From Breviolum minutum Mf 1.05b.01 (Eukaryota; Sar; Dinophyceae; Suessiales; Symbiodiniaceae): 64,000 nt of DNA. The position numbers were made by a program, and so were the translations under genes. Where the stretch lies: positions 124,001 to 188,000 of the forward strand of contig DF239097.1 of NCBI GenBank assembly GCA_000507305.1, read 5' to 3'. Positions 1 through 12,338 of this stretch are shown here, piece by piece. A model generated the notes under the pieces. The model was not told the origin of the DNA, did no database searches, and saw only the letters and a program-made list of their open reading frames with translations. How positions within the stretch are numbered: position 1 is the first letter of the stretch; every line of letters starts with the position of its first letter.

Positions 1-529
1 AAGGAGTCCTGAAGATGATGACTTTCCGGTTTTTTTTGAGATCAAGGGGGCCGTGAACGAACGGAAGATTAAACCCGAACGTTTTCAGCCTAAGTATAGT
101 TCTATCTTCATGGATGCGTTTGGTAATTCAAGGTGACCTTTGGTTTTCCCTAAACGTTGGAGGTCACCAACAACCATTATGGAAAGGGTCACGTTTTATG
201 CCATCCCAAGAAAGGTCGCAGAATTGCCAGGTGGACCTCTTTCTGGTTAACCGAAGATGAACACCTGGTAAACCCGAGATAGCCAACGAGAATATCCCAT
301 CACTTACATAGATGAAGTGCCTCAATGGTTGGTAAAAGGTTGAATGGTTATATATTATACTTACCTGGAACCTCCCTTAACAACCAGTTTTACATTGGAT
401 GAATTTTTTGTGGGTGATGTCTCCAACTATTTCTCTAGAAGTAAAGATTTGGAATCATCATCCAGTTGAAATCCAAAAAAATTGGCTTTATGCAAGATGA
501 ACCCTTACCAGTTATAAATGGGGTGAAAT

Positions 530-634
530 GGGTGTTTCCACAAATAGGGGTACCCTAAAATGGATGGTTTATCATGGAACACACCCTATTAAAACGGATG
601 ATTTGGGGAAACCCACTATTTTCGGAAACATCCA
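530..634 (+). mobile_element. Foldback element family A, copy 1
   Basis: About 105 bp with terminal inverted repeats: it starts GGGTGTTTCC and ends GGAAACATCC, and the inner arms (tagGGGTACCC and the reverse) also pair. The direct tetramer AAAT lies on both sides. It encodes nothing and resembles a MITE. Other copies are at 984, 14523 and 41759. Confidence 0.7.
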
Positions 635-983
635 AATAACCTCTATAACTTAGTGTTATAATACCCCAGGGAAATCCATTTAGAAGGTCATTCATAGGGA
701 CTATAACCCTCATAGGGAAAATGGTGGTACCCTTGGGATGGTATCCTTAATAATCAACCGCATATACAATATAGTGAGTATTTATTGGGTATATCCCAAT
801 TTAAAGGGCTCCTTTGGGGGCTAAACACCTAGGGAACCATCCCAAGGGTGCCAGAATTTTCCCTATGAAACCCCATTTCATCCCATCTTTATATTTGTTG
901 TGCTGTGGTGCCAGGTGATCATCACATGTAACTAAACTTGCAGCGACCCGACTTGAAATTTTCAGCAGTTGAGCTTCACTATT

Positions 984-1084
984 TGGATGTTTCCGAAAAT
1001 AGTGGTACCCCCAAATCATCAATTTTAATAAGGTTTTACATTATAAACCATCCATTTTGGGGACCCGTATTTTTGGAAACACCC
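984..1084 (-). mobile_element. Foldback element family A, copy 2 (inverted)
   Basis: Same element as at 530 but in the opposite orientation, starting GGATGTTTCC and ending GGAAACACCC. It is flanked by ATTT on both sides, the complement of the AAAT flanks of the plus-oriented copies. Confidence 0.7.
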
Positions 1085-1576
1085 ATTTTAGTGGGCACTC
1101 TCTGGTAGTTCCTAACATAGCGATTGCTGGAATTTCCCCATGTTCAATTAGGAAACTAACATCCCTTAATCCGGGTTCAACTTCCAGCCAGCTTTGTTAC
1201 TTTACCGGAGTGTATGTTGGTGAACAAAAACTACCCACTGCTTCTTTGGGAAGTCTGAATCGACAAAGCCTTTAGTAGTTGGTGGTGTCAAGCTGCTCTT
1301 TGAAAAATATTTGGAGTTGTCAAATTGGATCATTTCCGCTAAGATTCGAGTTTTTTACCAAAACATTTCAATGCACCAGCGGCTTTAATGAGATAACCCT
1401 AGGAACTTTCAACCAGCAGGATATTATGAAATGTCACTGGTGAGCTTGAAGTTTCCCTCAATTAATATCTATATATATATATATATATACGTCCTTCTGA
1501 AATGGATCTGAAGAGTTTGGTGATTGCCATCAGTGATGGCTTTCTGCAGGAGTAACAGGAATCACATTACACCCCT

Positions 1577-1695
1577 ATACACCATACCATTCATGTATGG
1601 TATATATATACGTATATATATTTACCTACCTACATTTAGTTGATTTTTATGGTAAATGCAGGGTTTCATATATCATACATGGATGCTATGGGTAC
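1577..1695. mobile_element. Foldback element family B, diverged copy
   Basis: Shows the family B pattern: an outer arm of the ATCCATGTATGGTA type, an internal TTTACCTACATTT and AAATGTAGGTAAAT pair, and a closing ACATGGATNCTATGGG arm. Here the arms are diverged and an AT dinucleotide run has expanded inside. Confidence 0.5.
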
Positions 1696-1888
1696 TATTG
1701 GGTTCATGAGTTTGTCCCCTACTACACACCCACATATGACTCAATGTCGACTTTAGACCACATTTTACCGGACTCTCCCTGTCCACAAATTATCTATCGG
1801 TTTCTCTCCTCCCAAGCTACGATTCGTACCCCTTGTTTTTTGCTGCAAATTATAAGTGAAGTTGTACCAAAAAGTATCAAAAAGTGAT

Positions 1889-1996
1889 CTAGTTGGTGGT
1901 TGAACCAACCCCTTTGAAAAAATATGAGTCAAATTAGGAATCTTCTCCAAATATAGGGATGAAAATAAAAGATATTTGAGTTGCCACCACCTGTAG
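1889..1996. mobile_element. Foldback element family C, copy 1
   Basis: About 105 bp opening CTAGTTGGTGGTT and closing with the complementary CCACCACC. The core contains GAGTCAAATT and GGGATGAAAATAAAAGATAT, shared with the copies at 5390 and 8218. Confidence 0.6.
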
Positions 1997-2452
1997 TGAT
2001 CACAGTTCATCATTGGAGTATTGCTAGATGAAACATTCAAAGCCTCCAACTGACGAAAAATCCTTGCACATCCAAACCAACCAAAACTAATCGAGGCTGG
2101 ACACCACAAAATCCACCAATAAAAAAACACCGTGGAAGTTGCAAAAATTCCTCTTCCTAGCAGCTAATATCAAATATATCCTTTTCTAGGGTCCATAGGG
2201 TTTGTTTTTTAGGGAAACAAAAACCTGACACGCCTCAGGAAATGTCCAATTCGAAATAACCAAAGATATATCTTACCATCTTCCCATCTTCCCATCTCCC
2301 TATCATCACGAACCTGTGAGTTGTGAATTGTGACTGAAGTAAAGGCGTGATCGCACCTGGAGGTCAACGGGAAATTTTTCTGGGCTTCAAAACACGAATC
2401 GACATAATGCGATGATTTTGGTGACAAATGCTGGCAGTCCGCAAAATTGGTA

Positions 2453-2559
2453 CTGGGAATGGATTATAACTTTTAACCCCTATATAAGTAGGTTGTAAGT
2501 CCCCTAAACAGGTTATAAACCAACTCACTACCTAGTTACTAAGTTCCATGGACATCCCA
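2453..2559. mobile_element. Foldback element family D, copy 1
   Basis: Ends in CCATGGACATCCCAGT; the left arm is a decayed complement. The core AGGTTGTAAGTCCCCTAAA is shared with the copies at 4139, 7610 and 12203. Confidence 0.5.
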
Positions 2560-3046
2560 GTAGCCGATCCCCAAAATTTTGAGTAATTTAGGTATTGGTT
2601 GGATCTACCACTCAAAAAACACCAGAAATGAAATGACATAGTTTTAGACATTTTTAGTTGGGAATCCCGAAACTCAATCTTTATTTTGCCACTGTTCTTG
2701 GGTCGATGTCTTGATCCAAAAATACTTGTTACAAGGTAGGCCCCTAGGATCATTATAGATGAGGTTATAACCCCTATTTATATGGCCTTACAAGTGGGAT
2801 TCCCTGGGGCTATTTCATCCCTATACATAGAGTTATAACTCTAGTTATAGCTGGTTTTTGTGCCTACCTTTTACAACCTCCACCCGAAGTTGTTCTGGCA
2901 GCGAGTTTTCGGGACAGGAGAACGATCACCGGTCACCTTTGCCTTTTTGGGGGGTGGTGGAAGGTGAGTTTTTAATTTCGAACCTTGGAAAAAAGTGGTA
3001 CTTGGAGACTCATCCCATGACTTGCAAATCGTTACCCTCTGATAAA

Positions 3047-3123
3047 CTAACATAGCAATGGAAAACCACCATTTTTAATGCGAGATACATCTTCAAATGG
3101 TGGATTTCCCATTGCTATGTTAG
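3047..3123. mobile_element. Foldback element family F, copy 1
   Basis: A 77 bp element with near-perfect terminal inverted repeats, CTAACATAGCAATGG and CCATTGCTATGTTAG, around the core GAGATACATCTTCAAA. A copy of the same length is at 15902. Both copies are preceded by AAA and followed by ATTA. Confidence 0.7.
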
Positions 3124-3650
3124 ATTATTGGAGTGTAAGAACCATGGTGATCGGTTTCGTCCCGGGTTGACAGAACTGCTTGCTGTTCTCTGGAAATCCC
3201 TCCAAGTAGGTCCATTTTCTTAGGTTTGCTGAAGTTGGATACTTGGAAAAAGTTCCAAACATATTCTCCCACGAATCACGGTGAATGATCGTGATGCATC
3301 CCATGGTCGAATCCGTAAAAAAAACACCAAAAAAAACAAACACAAGTTTTTGGAGTTCATTTTGAGACATAAATCATGAAGTACGATTGTATGATGTCAC
3401 AGTTTGCAAGTTGGTTGACAATTCATGGTCATCTGGTTGGATGCAATGGATTAGAAATAACTGTTCAACATTTTGTGTGGGGTGTGTGTCCATATGCGGA
3501 AAATATACAAATAGAACAGCAGCATTTCTCGTTGTGAGTTCCTATGTTGAAGAATCTATTGCCACCATTAAAAAGGACTCATGGCACATCCACAGGGATC
3601 ATTTAATTCAAATTTTCCGAGCGTTTAAAGTGACTGAACGTCAACATCAA

Positions 3651-3791
3651 CAGCATCATCATCATTGATGATGATCATGATAATATTCATCATCATGATC
3701 ATCATCATGATCATCATCATGATCATCATCATGATCATCATCATGATCATCATCATGATCATCATCATCATCATCATCATCATAGTCATCG

Positions 3792-3840
<49 letters not shown>

Positions 3841-3870
3841 CGTCGTCGTCCTCATCATCGTCCTCATCCT
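3651..3870. repeat. CAT/ATG triplet microsatellite with CATGAT interruptions
   Basis: About 220 bp of CAT repeats. The first half is a higher-order array of CATCATCATGAT units and the second half is nearly pure CAT, ending in CGT/CCT variants. The polymeric Met, Ile and His frames across it are artefacts of the repeat. Confidence 0.95.
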
Positions 3871-4138
3871 AAATCTTATACCAACCTAAACAACACACTG
3901 TTTTTGTCGAACCAAAAAGACATCGCCAAGTGGAGCGACTGTTTTCGAACCAAGAGACGTAGGACGACTTCCGCTCGTTTTGTCTGTTGGTCTGATCCTG
4001 AATCGCCGGTGAAGCTTTAAATTGAGGCCAAAGTCGAGCCTGTTTAGTAGCTACACAGCACATAGGATCTGTGAGACGCTCGTATATTCACCTATACCAT
4101 GATCCCATGAAAACATCAATCATTTGTGGATCGGTACT

Positions 4139-4260
4139 GGGATGTCCATGGTGCTTAGTAAATGGATTGTAACCCCCATATAAGTAGGTTGTAAGTCCCC
4201 TAAATGGATGAAATAAACCAACTTACTAACGTTTGTTACGATCACTTCCATGGGTCCACC
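4139..4260. mobile_element. Foldback element family D, copy 2
   Basis: Opens GGGATGTCCATGGTGCTTAG and closes with a partly diverged complement ending CCATGGGTCC. The internal AGGTTGTAAGTCCCCTAAA matches the other family D copies. Confidence 0.55.
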
Positions 4261-4469
4261 CTAGTATATACTACCATACATTGATTCGTCATCAACAGTT
4301 GGGATCCTTTCAGTTGAATGATAATTTCATTTATTTCCTGCGCAATATGCATATGGCTCCCGGAGCTGATGGTTTTTCTTTCTTGGCAGGTGCTATGAAA
4401 AGGTAAAGGACGGACATCATCATTCAGCAACCTGGTGGTTGGGCAACTTAATGTTCAGGGTATGCGGAA

Positions 4470-4611
4470 CTTGGAGGATCATCCCAGTTAGTAAGTGATT
4501 AATAACCATGGTTAGTAAGTCCCCTAAGTAGGGTTATTCCCCTTCCAAATGGCCTAAATGGCTTATAAATGGGGGTTACTAACTACTTACTAACAGGGAT
4601 AATCCTCCAAG
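4470..4611. mobile_element. Foldback element family E, copy 1
   Basis: 142 bp with arms CTTGGAGGATCATCCC and GGGATAATCCTCCAAG, extended by TTAGTAAGT and ACTTACTAA inside. The centre contains a second palindromic part (CCAAATGGCCTAAATGG). The second copy is at 15601. Confidence 0.75.
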
Positions 4612-5389
4612 AATAACACTAATAATAACGCAAGAAGTCCAAAGACCAAACTTTTCCCCTTGATAAGTCGAGCAAACGGACTGCAAGATCTAAACCCAAG
4701 GTGGACTAGGGGGAGGAAACCGGAAACACCATGTAGGCAGTGCCGATATGCATAAATCACCGAAAAAAACACCCTCAAGGTGTATCACTGGAAGAATCTG
4801 GGAACAGCAAAGGTATAGTTCAAGAGTTCTAGAGATCTCTTTCAGATTTTTAGTCATTTCGCCTTAAGCAGGACCCAGCAACAGTTTTCACGTCATGCGC
4901 AACAAATAGAAACTCGAAGTTAACATCTTGATACACCCCCTAAAATTTGGATATGGCTACAATCTCCCAAACAAATCATGATTTGGTTTCCAGGGTAGAA
5001 AAACACGCATCTCTTTTTGTGTAAAACGGAAATCCGGCAAAACAATTTGTTGAGCTAACATCTACATGTACCATACATTTACAGCCAAATGTAGGTATAT
5101 ACCTGGAACCCAAATGACCCTTGGTGTGATTGGAAAAGACCTTCTGTATTTCTTTTGAGGGGTTGACTTTCAAACATAGAGGTCATATGTGGGCAACTTT
5201 AGGTATCCATATTCCATACATGGAAGCATCTGGGTGCAAGTGAATCGAATCGCTGTGCGGCACGTCCGGTTTCACTGTTGGTGTTTCTCATCCAAGGCAT
5301 CAAGTATGGCTGATCAACCTAACCCCCCACCAGAAATAAGGGTTTCATAGGGCTTCATTAGGGGAAACCAATGGTTAATAAGCCTTTAT

Positions 5390-5487
5390 CTAGTTGGTGG
5401 TTTCAACTCATCTGAAAAATATTAGTCAAATTGGAAATCTTCCCCAGGTAGGGATGAAAATAAAAGATATTTGAAACCACCAGCTAG
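5390..5487. mobile_element. Foldback element family C, copy 2
   Basis: 98 bp, opening CTAGTTGGTGGTTTCAA and closing TTTGAAACCACCAGCTAG. This is the clearest copy of the family. It shares GAGTCAAATT-type and GGGATGAAAATAAAAGATAT core blocks with copies at 1889 and 8218. Confidence 0.7.
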
Positions 5488-6128
5488 TTATTCATAAGTC
5501 CTTATTTCTGGGGGGCAGGGGAGGATAGGTTGGGTAGGTTGACCGGTTGCCCCAGTCAAAGGCATCAACCAATGAGCCCCATCGAATCTGAGTGTTCCAA
5601 CGATGTTCGCATAAAGCGCCTGGGAACTGGAAGAGTTGCAGAGTTTGAAACGCAGCGATTTTGTCAACTGAGCTTACGAAAAAAAACGGCCTTACTTTCC
5701 ATCATACTTATTTTTTTTTATAGGGATTAATTATATTGGTTTATGAAATAATCCCCATATAACTGGGTAGTATTTCACAGGTTTTTTTTCATTGCTCAAC
5801 TGATTTTGTCAAAAGGTGGGTGGGCTTGGTAGCATATTAAATCAGCACCCAATTGGCAGTAGAAAAACCGCTTATATACCAGGTATATACGGCCTTGCCT
5901 TCGTCTGGGGGTGATATAATTATCCCCTATACCACCTATGACCAGAATAATCCATTGATTTGTTTTTGGGGCGGGAGGAGCCATTGACAAGCTCAGGAAG
6001 ACTATATGACATGAGTTCCAACAAAAACAAAACGCAAGACCTTCGCAGTGAGTTTGAATCACTTGCAGTCGGGCAGGTTAAAGGTGAGCCGCCCGACTGA
6101 AATTTACCAGCCGAGTTTTGACGTATAT

Positions 6129-6237
6129 CCCCATACCATCCATGTATGGTACGTATATATAACACCTACATTTGGTTGATTTTTATGGGTTTTCATGTAG
6201 GTAAATATACTGTTTCGTCCCATGGATCCTATGGGTT
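6129..6237. mobile_element. Foldback element family B
   Basis: About 110 bp, from CCATACCATCCATG to CATGGATCCTATGGG, with CACCTACATTTGG and TTCATGTAGGTAAAT as the inner arms. The outer arm carries a GGATCC motif typical of the family. Confidence 0.6.
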
Positions 6238-6778
6238 TGGTGAGTTACCCTCAACAAGAATGCAGACCCCTCCCGATCGAGTAGGATTGACGGTCCAAAA
6301 ATCCCATCCCCCAGAATAGGACTATAGGGGAAATCCCTCTTTTCTTAATTAGGACATATCTGGATCCTCAGGGTGTGGTTTCAAATTTCACGTATCGTAG
6401 CTTCAACTATCATGTCGGGTGGTTTCAAATATCATGTCTGGTAGGGTTTTCAATACATGTCTTAACTATGTGACAAATCTATGAGCGAATAACCCTTCAT
6501 CTATTAAAACTCCATTTTTTTCCTTCGACCAACTTCTTCCTCACATACTTTTGATGGTTCAGAAATCCGGCGATCACCACCTCGAATGTAACAAAACCTT
6601 GAAAATCATGGGAGAAACTACCAACCTCAACTGGTCCAGGATTTCTTCCATCAACAGTATTTCCCGTCCCGATTTTGTCCATGCCTCGTGCTTTGCCAGG
6701 TGTCGCTTATCATGATCTCCCAAGTCTGCACCTGCATTCCAACAGTCAACAGCTGTGATCAAAACCCTGTGAAAAAAT

Positions 6779-6873
6779 CCCATAGGATCCATGTACGGAA
6801 TGTTTACCTACATGTGGCTCATTTTTTTGTAAACGTAGGTATCATAATTCATTCCATACATAGAGCATATGGC
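6779..6873. mobile_element. Foldback element family B
   Basis: Opens CCCATAGGATCCATGTA; the inner arms are TTTACCTACATGTGG and GTAAACGTAGGTA. The right outer arm is decayed to ATACATAGAGCATATGG. Confidence 0.5.
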
Positions 6874-7248
6874 ATTGTTTTAAATAAGAATTAAATTAAA
6901 TTAATGGATTACAGTCCAGAAAACTAACAGTTTGCCCTTGACAAATCTGGTGGTTGGGAGGAACATTACTTTCCTTTTGGGGCAAATGGAATATTTTCAG
7001 GAGGGAACTCTTAGTTCTATAGGGAGGGCTTACTACCCAGCTGTATGAGATTCTCCCAGCTATGAGAAGGATACCGTAGACATTCAGTGGGATGATCTGC
7101 ACTCCCTAAGACTTTGACACCCCGAAGAATGGCGTGTCTTTTTTGAGACGATCCTTTCACATAGACACCAAACAGGATGGTTTGGAAAATGTATCTCCTG
7201 TCACAAATTGATATTTTGGGTATCTATCTTAAACTTCAGGAGCTATAT

Positions 7249-7320
7249 CCCATAGGATCCATGCATGGTATAATTCCTACATTTACCATAAAAATCAACC
7301 AAAGTGTGGGTAAATTTACC
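7249..7320. mobile_element. Foldback element family B, partial
   Basis: Opens CCCATAGGATCCATGCATGG and contains CCTACATTTACCATAAAAAT. The right arm is only weakly recognisable, so this is a truncated or decayed copy. Confidence 0.4.
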
Positions 7321-7609
7321 GGAGTTGCTTTACCGGAATGTATATGTTCTTTTGTTTTAGAGAGGATCTCCCTTTCTATCCAAAAACTGGCCCAACTTCC
7401 AAGTCATCCAATTTTGCAATGCCTTACCCACTGGATCGTCCAAACAATTTGCGTGTTTCAAAATGCATCAAGCGCCCAAAAAACATCCTTTTTTTTCGTA
7501 GGAGTGATTTTGTCTCAAAATTCCATCCCCAGGTCATAGGAATATAAGGGGGAAATCCCGGATTCTTAGGACATATCTGATCATATCTGGCTCCTTAGGG
7601 ATGGGTTCA

Positions 7610-7753
7610 GGGATGTCCATGGTATCTGTTAAATGGATTATAACCCATATATAATCATATACATGTATCTGTATATGTATACACAGAGAATAAGTCCCCT
7701 AAATGGGTTACAAACCAACTTACATAACTTACTAAGCTACTTCGATGGACACC
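7610..7753. mobile_element. Foldback element family D, copy 3
   Basis: Opens GGGATGTCCATGG and closes GATGGACACC. The interior holds TAAGTCCCCTAAATGGG and an inserted AT-rich stretch (ATATACATGTATCTGTATAT). Confidence 0.5.
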
Positions 7754-8217
7754 ATAGTAGGGTTGAAACAACGGTAAATCCCATCCGCACCTGAAGCTAC
7801 ACGCAAATCCCATCGCAGCTTATCCAAGAGTTTCACACCATCGCCTGCGAGACGACAACGCGTTCACGGACCGACCCATCCTGATGACCATACCGTCACT
7901 AGGTGGGGCCCCGGAGCCAAAATCGTTATAAATGGAGTTATATACCTTATAAAACCCCTAGAAATGGCCATGGGATTATATGGAAAAATGGGGTCATACT
8001 GCTACTTATTACTAGGGTTCTTTCACCCCATTTAAAAAAGATGGGCAGACCCCTAGAAACCCCAACTGAAGTCCAGAAACTATAAATCTTGGATTTGCTT
8101 GTTGGATACTTGGAAGCAAAAAAAACAAATGGTGTCAATGGTGATTTTCCATGGTACTCATAGAAGATCACCTTAAGCAAACACGAGTAATTTCCAATAC
8201 GTTTTATCTATCAAAAA

Positions 8218-8317
8218 CTAGTTAGGTGGTTTCAACCCCATTGCAAAATATGAGTCAAAATGGGAATCTTCCCCCAATAGGAGTGAAAATAAACAAATAT
8301 CTGAAACCACCACCTAG
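8218..8317. mobile_element. Foldback element family C, copy 3
   Basis: 100 bp, opening CTAGTTAGGTGGTTTCAA and closing TGAAACCACCACCTAG. The core ATATGAGTCAAAATGGGAAT matches the other copies. Confidence 0.65.
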
Positions 8318-9127
8318 AAAACCCTATTGTTTTTGCCATGCTGTGTTCAATCAACAACGTCACGAACTTTTTGGTGCTGTTTGTATCGGCTGTACTTCCA
8401 AGGAATACGACCGTCACATGATTTAAGATGGAACTACCCTAAAATCAGGGTTGCCAACAGAAATTAACCTTAGATGAAACTGAGGTGTTTCGATGGGATG
8501 TGGTAATTTGGGAAAAGGAGATGAAACTTAGATTGGACACTTTAAAGGCAACTGGTGAAACTGAATCTCCTTTTCTTGGCGGTGATTTTCAGGCCAACAT
8601 GAAATTACAAATGGTCGTCAGCATGGAAGCAGCGATATTCATCTTATACTTCACTTTCACTATGGACCTCACCAAAAGTATCATTGTGTTCAAACCCTTC
8701 GCCAAACACGTCCATCCTTACCGTAAATTCCTTTGAGTGTCTATAGATATGTTCCATCACATCCTATTAAATGCAGTACAAATCATCTGCCACAGCCTAC
8801 GACCCCTCACCCTTCCTCCCCCTGTGCAAAACATCTCTCTATTCTGCCGGTGTAATCCCAAACTCTCCATGTACGGAATATTTACCTCCATTTCACATGC
8901 GTGTAAGCCAAATGTAGGTAACTATTCAACTATTCCATCTGGCCAAATGGAATAATATTTCTCCAACCTGGACTTTCCCTGAAATTTTCAGGGATTTTCA
9001 ACTTCCAACATTGCGCAACCGAAATTGAGGGATTTCTCGATCGTGGAAATCGGTCACGAGCATACATGGAGCATCTTGGGTCCAAACCATCGACGCTGAC
9101 TTGGTTCTTGCTCCGACCTTGATGGTT

Positions 9128-9232
9128 GTTGGTGGTTTTTCTCCACCCATCTGAAAAATATGCGCAAGTCAAATTGGATCATGAATCCCCAAAGTTCGGG
9201 ATGACAATTCCAGAAATGTTTGAAACCACCAC
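9128..9232. mobile_element. Foldback element family C, variant
   Basis: Opens GTTGGTGGTTTTT and closes TTTGAAACCACCACC. It shares AAGTCAAATTGGATCATGA with the related variant at 9719 rather than with copies 1-3, suggesting a subfamily. Confidence 0.55.
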
Positions 9233-9578
9233 CGGTCACCCAGTTGATTGTTGCTGAGATTCGTCCTACTCTTGAAAGGTGTCTGGGGTACCTTTCAGTA
9301 GACCCCATGGGATCAATCGGACTGTTATTTTCAGGGACTAAGTAGGTCTATTTATAGGGGGCCAAGGAAATTTGCTGAAGCCTGCACTCCTATTATAAGC
9401 CAAATCGTATCATAGAATCAATGACATGATATACATGATTCTAATTATAAATTACCTACATGGTTGATTTTTTATGGGATCCAATCGTCCCATGGATCCG
9501 TCATGGGTACCAGTTTTCCCTCAAAGAAAGGGCAAGCTCATTCCCTGGAAGATGACTTTCCTTTTGGGGGCAAAAGGT

Positions 9579-9681
9579 TACACCCCCGAAAATTAACATG
9601 GTACCGCAAAATGGAGGTTTAGAAGATGAGTTTCCTTTTCAAAATGATTCTCCGGTTCCATGTTAATTTTGAGGGGTGTAA
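9579..9681. mobile_element. Foldback element family G
   Basis: 103 bp with long arms TTACACCCCCGAAAATTAAC and GTTAATTTTGAGGGGTGTAA around CATGG/CCATG. The inner AGATGAGTTTCCTTTT block also occurs near family F-like elements (about 11625), so families F and G may be related. Confidence 0.6.
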
Positions 9682-9718
9682 TTTTCATCCGATTTTGCTG
9701 TTTGTTTCAGGAACAGTC

Positions 9719-9815
9719 GTTGGTGTTTTTTTTGTCCACCGTTGAAAAAACACAACTCAACTTGGATCATGACCACCAAGAAGGGTATGAATAGAAAACT
9801 GTTTGAAACCAACAC
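9719..9815. mobile_element. Foldback element family C, variant
   Basis: Opens GTTGGTGTTTTTT and closes GTTTGAAACCAACAC, with ACTTGGATCATGA inside, matching the variant at 9128. Confidence 0.45.
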
Positions 9816-10280
9816 GTAAATACTCGTAAGCGAACAGTCACCTGGGCTGATTGAATTCTATTTTGCAAGAGAGACTTCAACTAGATATGTCCTTTCAGAA
9901 GTGGTTCAAAACACGTCTCCTTTGAGTAGGGTCTAGGAACACAGTCTATTTCCTGGCAATTCTTTCTGACCTTTTTGGGATGGTTAAGTGGACCGAAATA
10001 AAGGGGGATTCAACTTGATACAACTAAATATATCCTGGCAATTCTTTGTGACCTTTTTGGGATTGTTGATGGTTAAGTGACCCTGTCAAAGGTTAAGTGA
10101 CCTCCAACTGGAGGATAAAGAGGTCACATTGAATCACCCGGTTGAAGGTCTTTCATCTTGAGACAACACAAGGGATGATATTAATCAATAAATCCAACTC
10201 AAGGGACAAGTTTCAAAGGATCCAAGGAAGAGAGGTAGATTCAAACAAGTACAGCTACAAAAGGAACATGATTCTATCAT

Positions 10281-10358
10281 CCCATAGGATCCATGTATGT
10301 ACCATAAATTTAAGCCACATGTAGGTAAATATATACCAGTCCCATGTAACCTATGGGT
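10281..10358. mobile_element. Foldback element family B
   Basis: 78 bp opening CCCATAGGATCCATGTATG and closing CCCATGTAACCTATGGG, with AAGCCACATGTAGGTAAATA inside. Confidence 0.55.
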
Positions 10359-11589
10359 CCTGAAGATCCGTTTAAATTTCCCGATTTTTTTGGCAGCCTT
10401 CCACATGCCTCATGAGGTTCCCCATCTTACCTCCCTTAACGCCTCCTCCAAGTCCTAACCCAACGCCGTGAAACTTTCCAAACCAAGGCACGGTGTATCG
10501 CTGCCTCCAAGGGAACGACCACATCACAAAGGTCCTGTTGAAACGTGTGAAGCTTGGAGCCGCCAAGGTTGGTGTGGGTAAAGATTCCATGAAAACTAAT
10601 GGGAGCATTTCCAAGCTTGGATGTCCCGTTGGAAGATAGTAAATGCTTAGATAAGTGGGTTATAGCCCCAACAAAAAACACCATTTATAGGCAGGTGAAA
10701 GAACCCATTGATCCTAACCATTGATCCTATCTTCCAGCTACATTACCTACATTTAGCTGCATTTAGCTCATGCCAAGGTTGTTGTGGGCAAATGGATGTA
10801 AATATTATTGACGCGATGATTCAGAGCATTTCCCATGACGGATCCATGTGATAAATGGTATATTTACCTACATGAATAGTGGATGTTTGTGGTAAATGAT
10901 AGTAAATATACCAAACGTTGAGTGTTTGGGAATACTAATGGAGCATTCGGGATATTCTGGAACACTCTATACATGAGAGATATTTACAGATATTTATAGG
11001 CTATGCCATGCTAGATCAGCTGGTGGAATAATGTAAGGAGGATTCATCCCTCAGAAAGGGAAAAACATCTTCGAAACCTGCATTTTGGGGTTCAAAATCT
11101 TAGTTGTAAGAGGGGTTATACAGCAAATAACCTAGGGTTTCTTAGTTTTTTGTTAAGATCATTGCTCCGTTGACCGATTCTTCCCACTTACTCCCCTTGG
11201 CACCTTGGCCAAAGGCAAAGCTCGTGCCAAGGGATCATCTGCTTGTGGAGGAAAGGCCTCCACCCCAACCAGGGAAATGTGATGGAGCCGTCGTCTTACC
11301 CCTAGACATTTCCAGGCGAATACTATGCTGATGTGAAAGTGTTTTACAGTAGGTATGTTTTGGGGGTTACTTTCTCAGATGTTTGGATGTCTGGGGTAAT
11401 GAAGTTATAGTTGAACGAGCATGAATATATTGCCCTGCTACTAAAGCTGGAAAACTTTTGTGCCATCTTTTTTGTGAAGCTTAAAAAATGGCTTCCCTTC
11501 CTCACCATTTTGTAGTTCTGAGCGCTCCAAAGAGTCCTTTTGATCACTTGGGGTAAACTGGATGCATTGATTATTTACCCCCCCGAAGT

Positions 11590-11666
11590 CTAACATAGCC
11601 CCTGAAAATAGGGAATCCCAAAAGGAAACTCATCTTCCAACCATCCATTTTCAGGGGCTATGTTAA
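11590..11666. mobile_element. Foldback element family F, variant
   Basis: 77 bp, the same length as the other family F copies. Its arms are CTAACATAGCCCCTGAAAAT and ATTTTCAGGGGCTATGTTAA. Fragments with the same arm occur near 13160 and 14875. Confidence 0.6.
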
Positions 11667-12202
11667 ACTTCCAGGGGGTACCCACTTAGTTCCCATGATT
11701 TTGGCAACCACCCATTTTCCCAATAAATATAAGTTCTCCATGATTGGGTTGGATATAGAAACACCGAAAAGGCTACGAACCTCCTCCGTGAAAGCTTGTT
11801 AAATCTGATCGTCAATAAAACGTCAAAAAATATATTCCATTGACGTTGCTAAATTTCCAACAAAGGAAGGCAAAATTCAACACTTTCCCGATTCCCAAAC
11901 GTTCCCTAATGTATGGCATATCTACTTGCATTCACAATAGATTTCCTTTCCGCCAAGAGTAAGTCAATATTCCAGTCCCATATACCAAACAGACATCCAA
12001 ACAACTCCTGAGAAGGTATGACTAGACCCCCAAAACATACCTTCCGAACACCGAACCTCAGGAGGTATGATTGGATGTCTACAGCCAGCATCTGGGTATG
12101 ATTTACAAGCAAATCCTTTCATTACCAGCCAACCCCGCTCCCAAATTGCTGGGTCTTAGCGAAAAATCAGAATCAGAAGGTCTTCAAGTCGCCTTCTTAC
12201 TA

Positions 12203-12338
12203 GGGTGTCCATGGAAGTTAGTAACTAGTTAGTAAGCTGGTTTATAACCCATTTAGGGGACTTATATCCCATTTAGGGGACTTATAACCTACATCTATAG
12301 GGGTTCTAATCCATTTACTAAGTACCATGGACATCCCT
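12203..12338. mobile_element. Foldback element family D, copy 4
   Basis: 136 bp opening GGGTGTCCATGGAAGTTAGT and closing ACTAAGTACCATGGACATCC. The internal unit CCCATTTAGGGGACTTATA is present twice in tandem, an internal duplication not seen in the other copies. Confidence 0.65.

Noticed and set aside
3625-3889. Poly-Met, poly-Ile and poly-His reading frames
   Set aside because: They come only from the CAT/ATG triplet array and have no flanking coding evidence.
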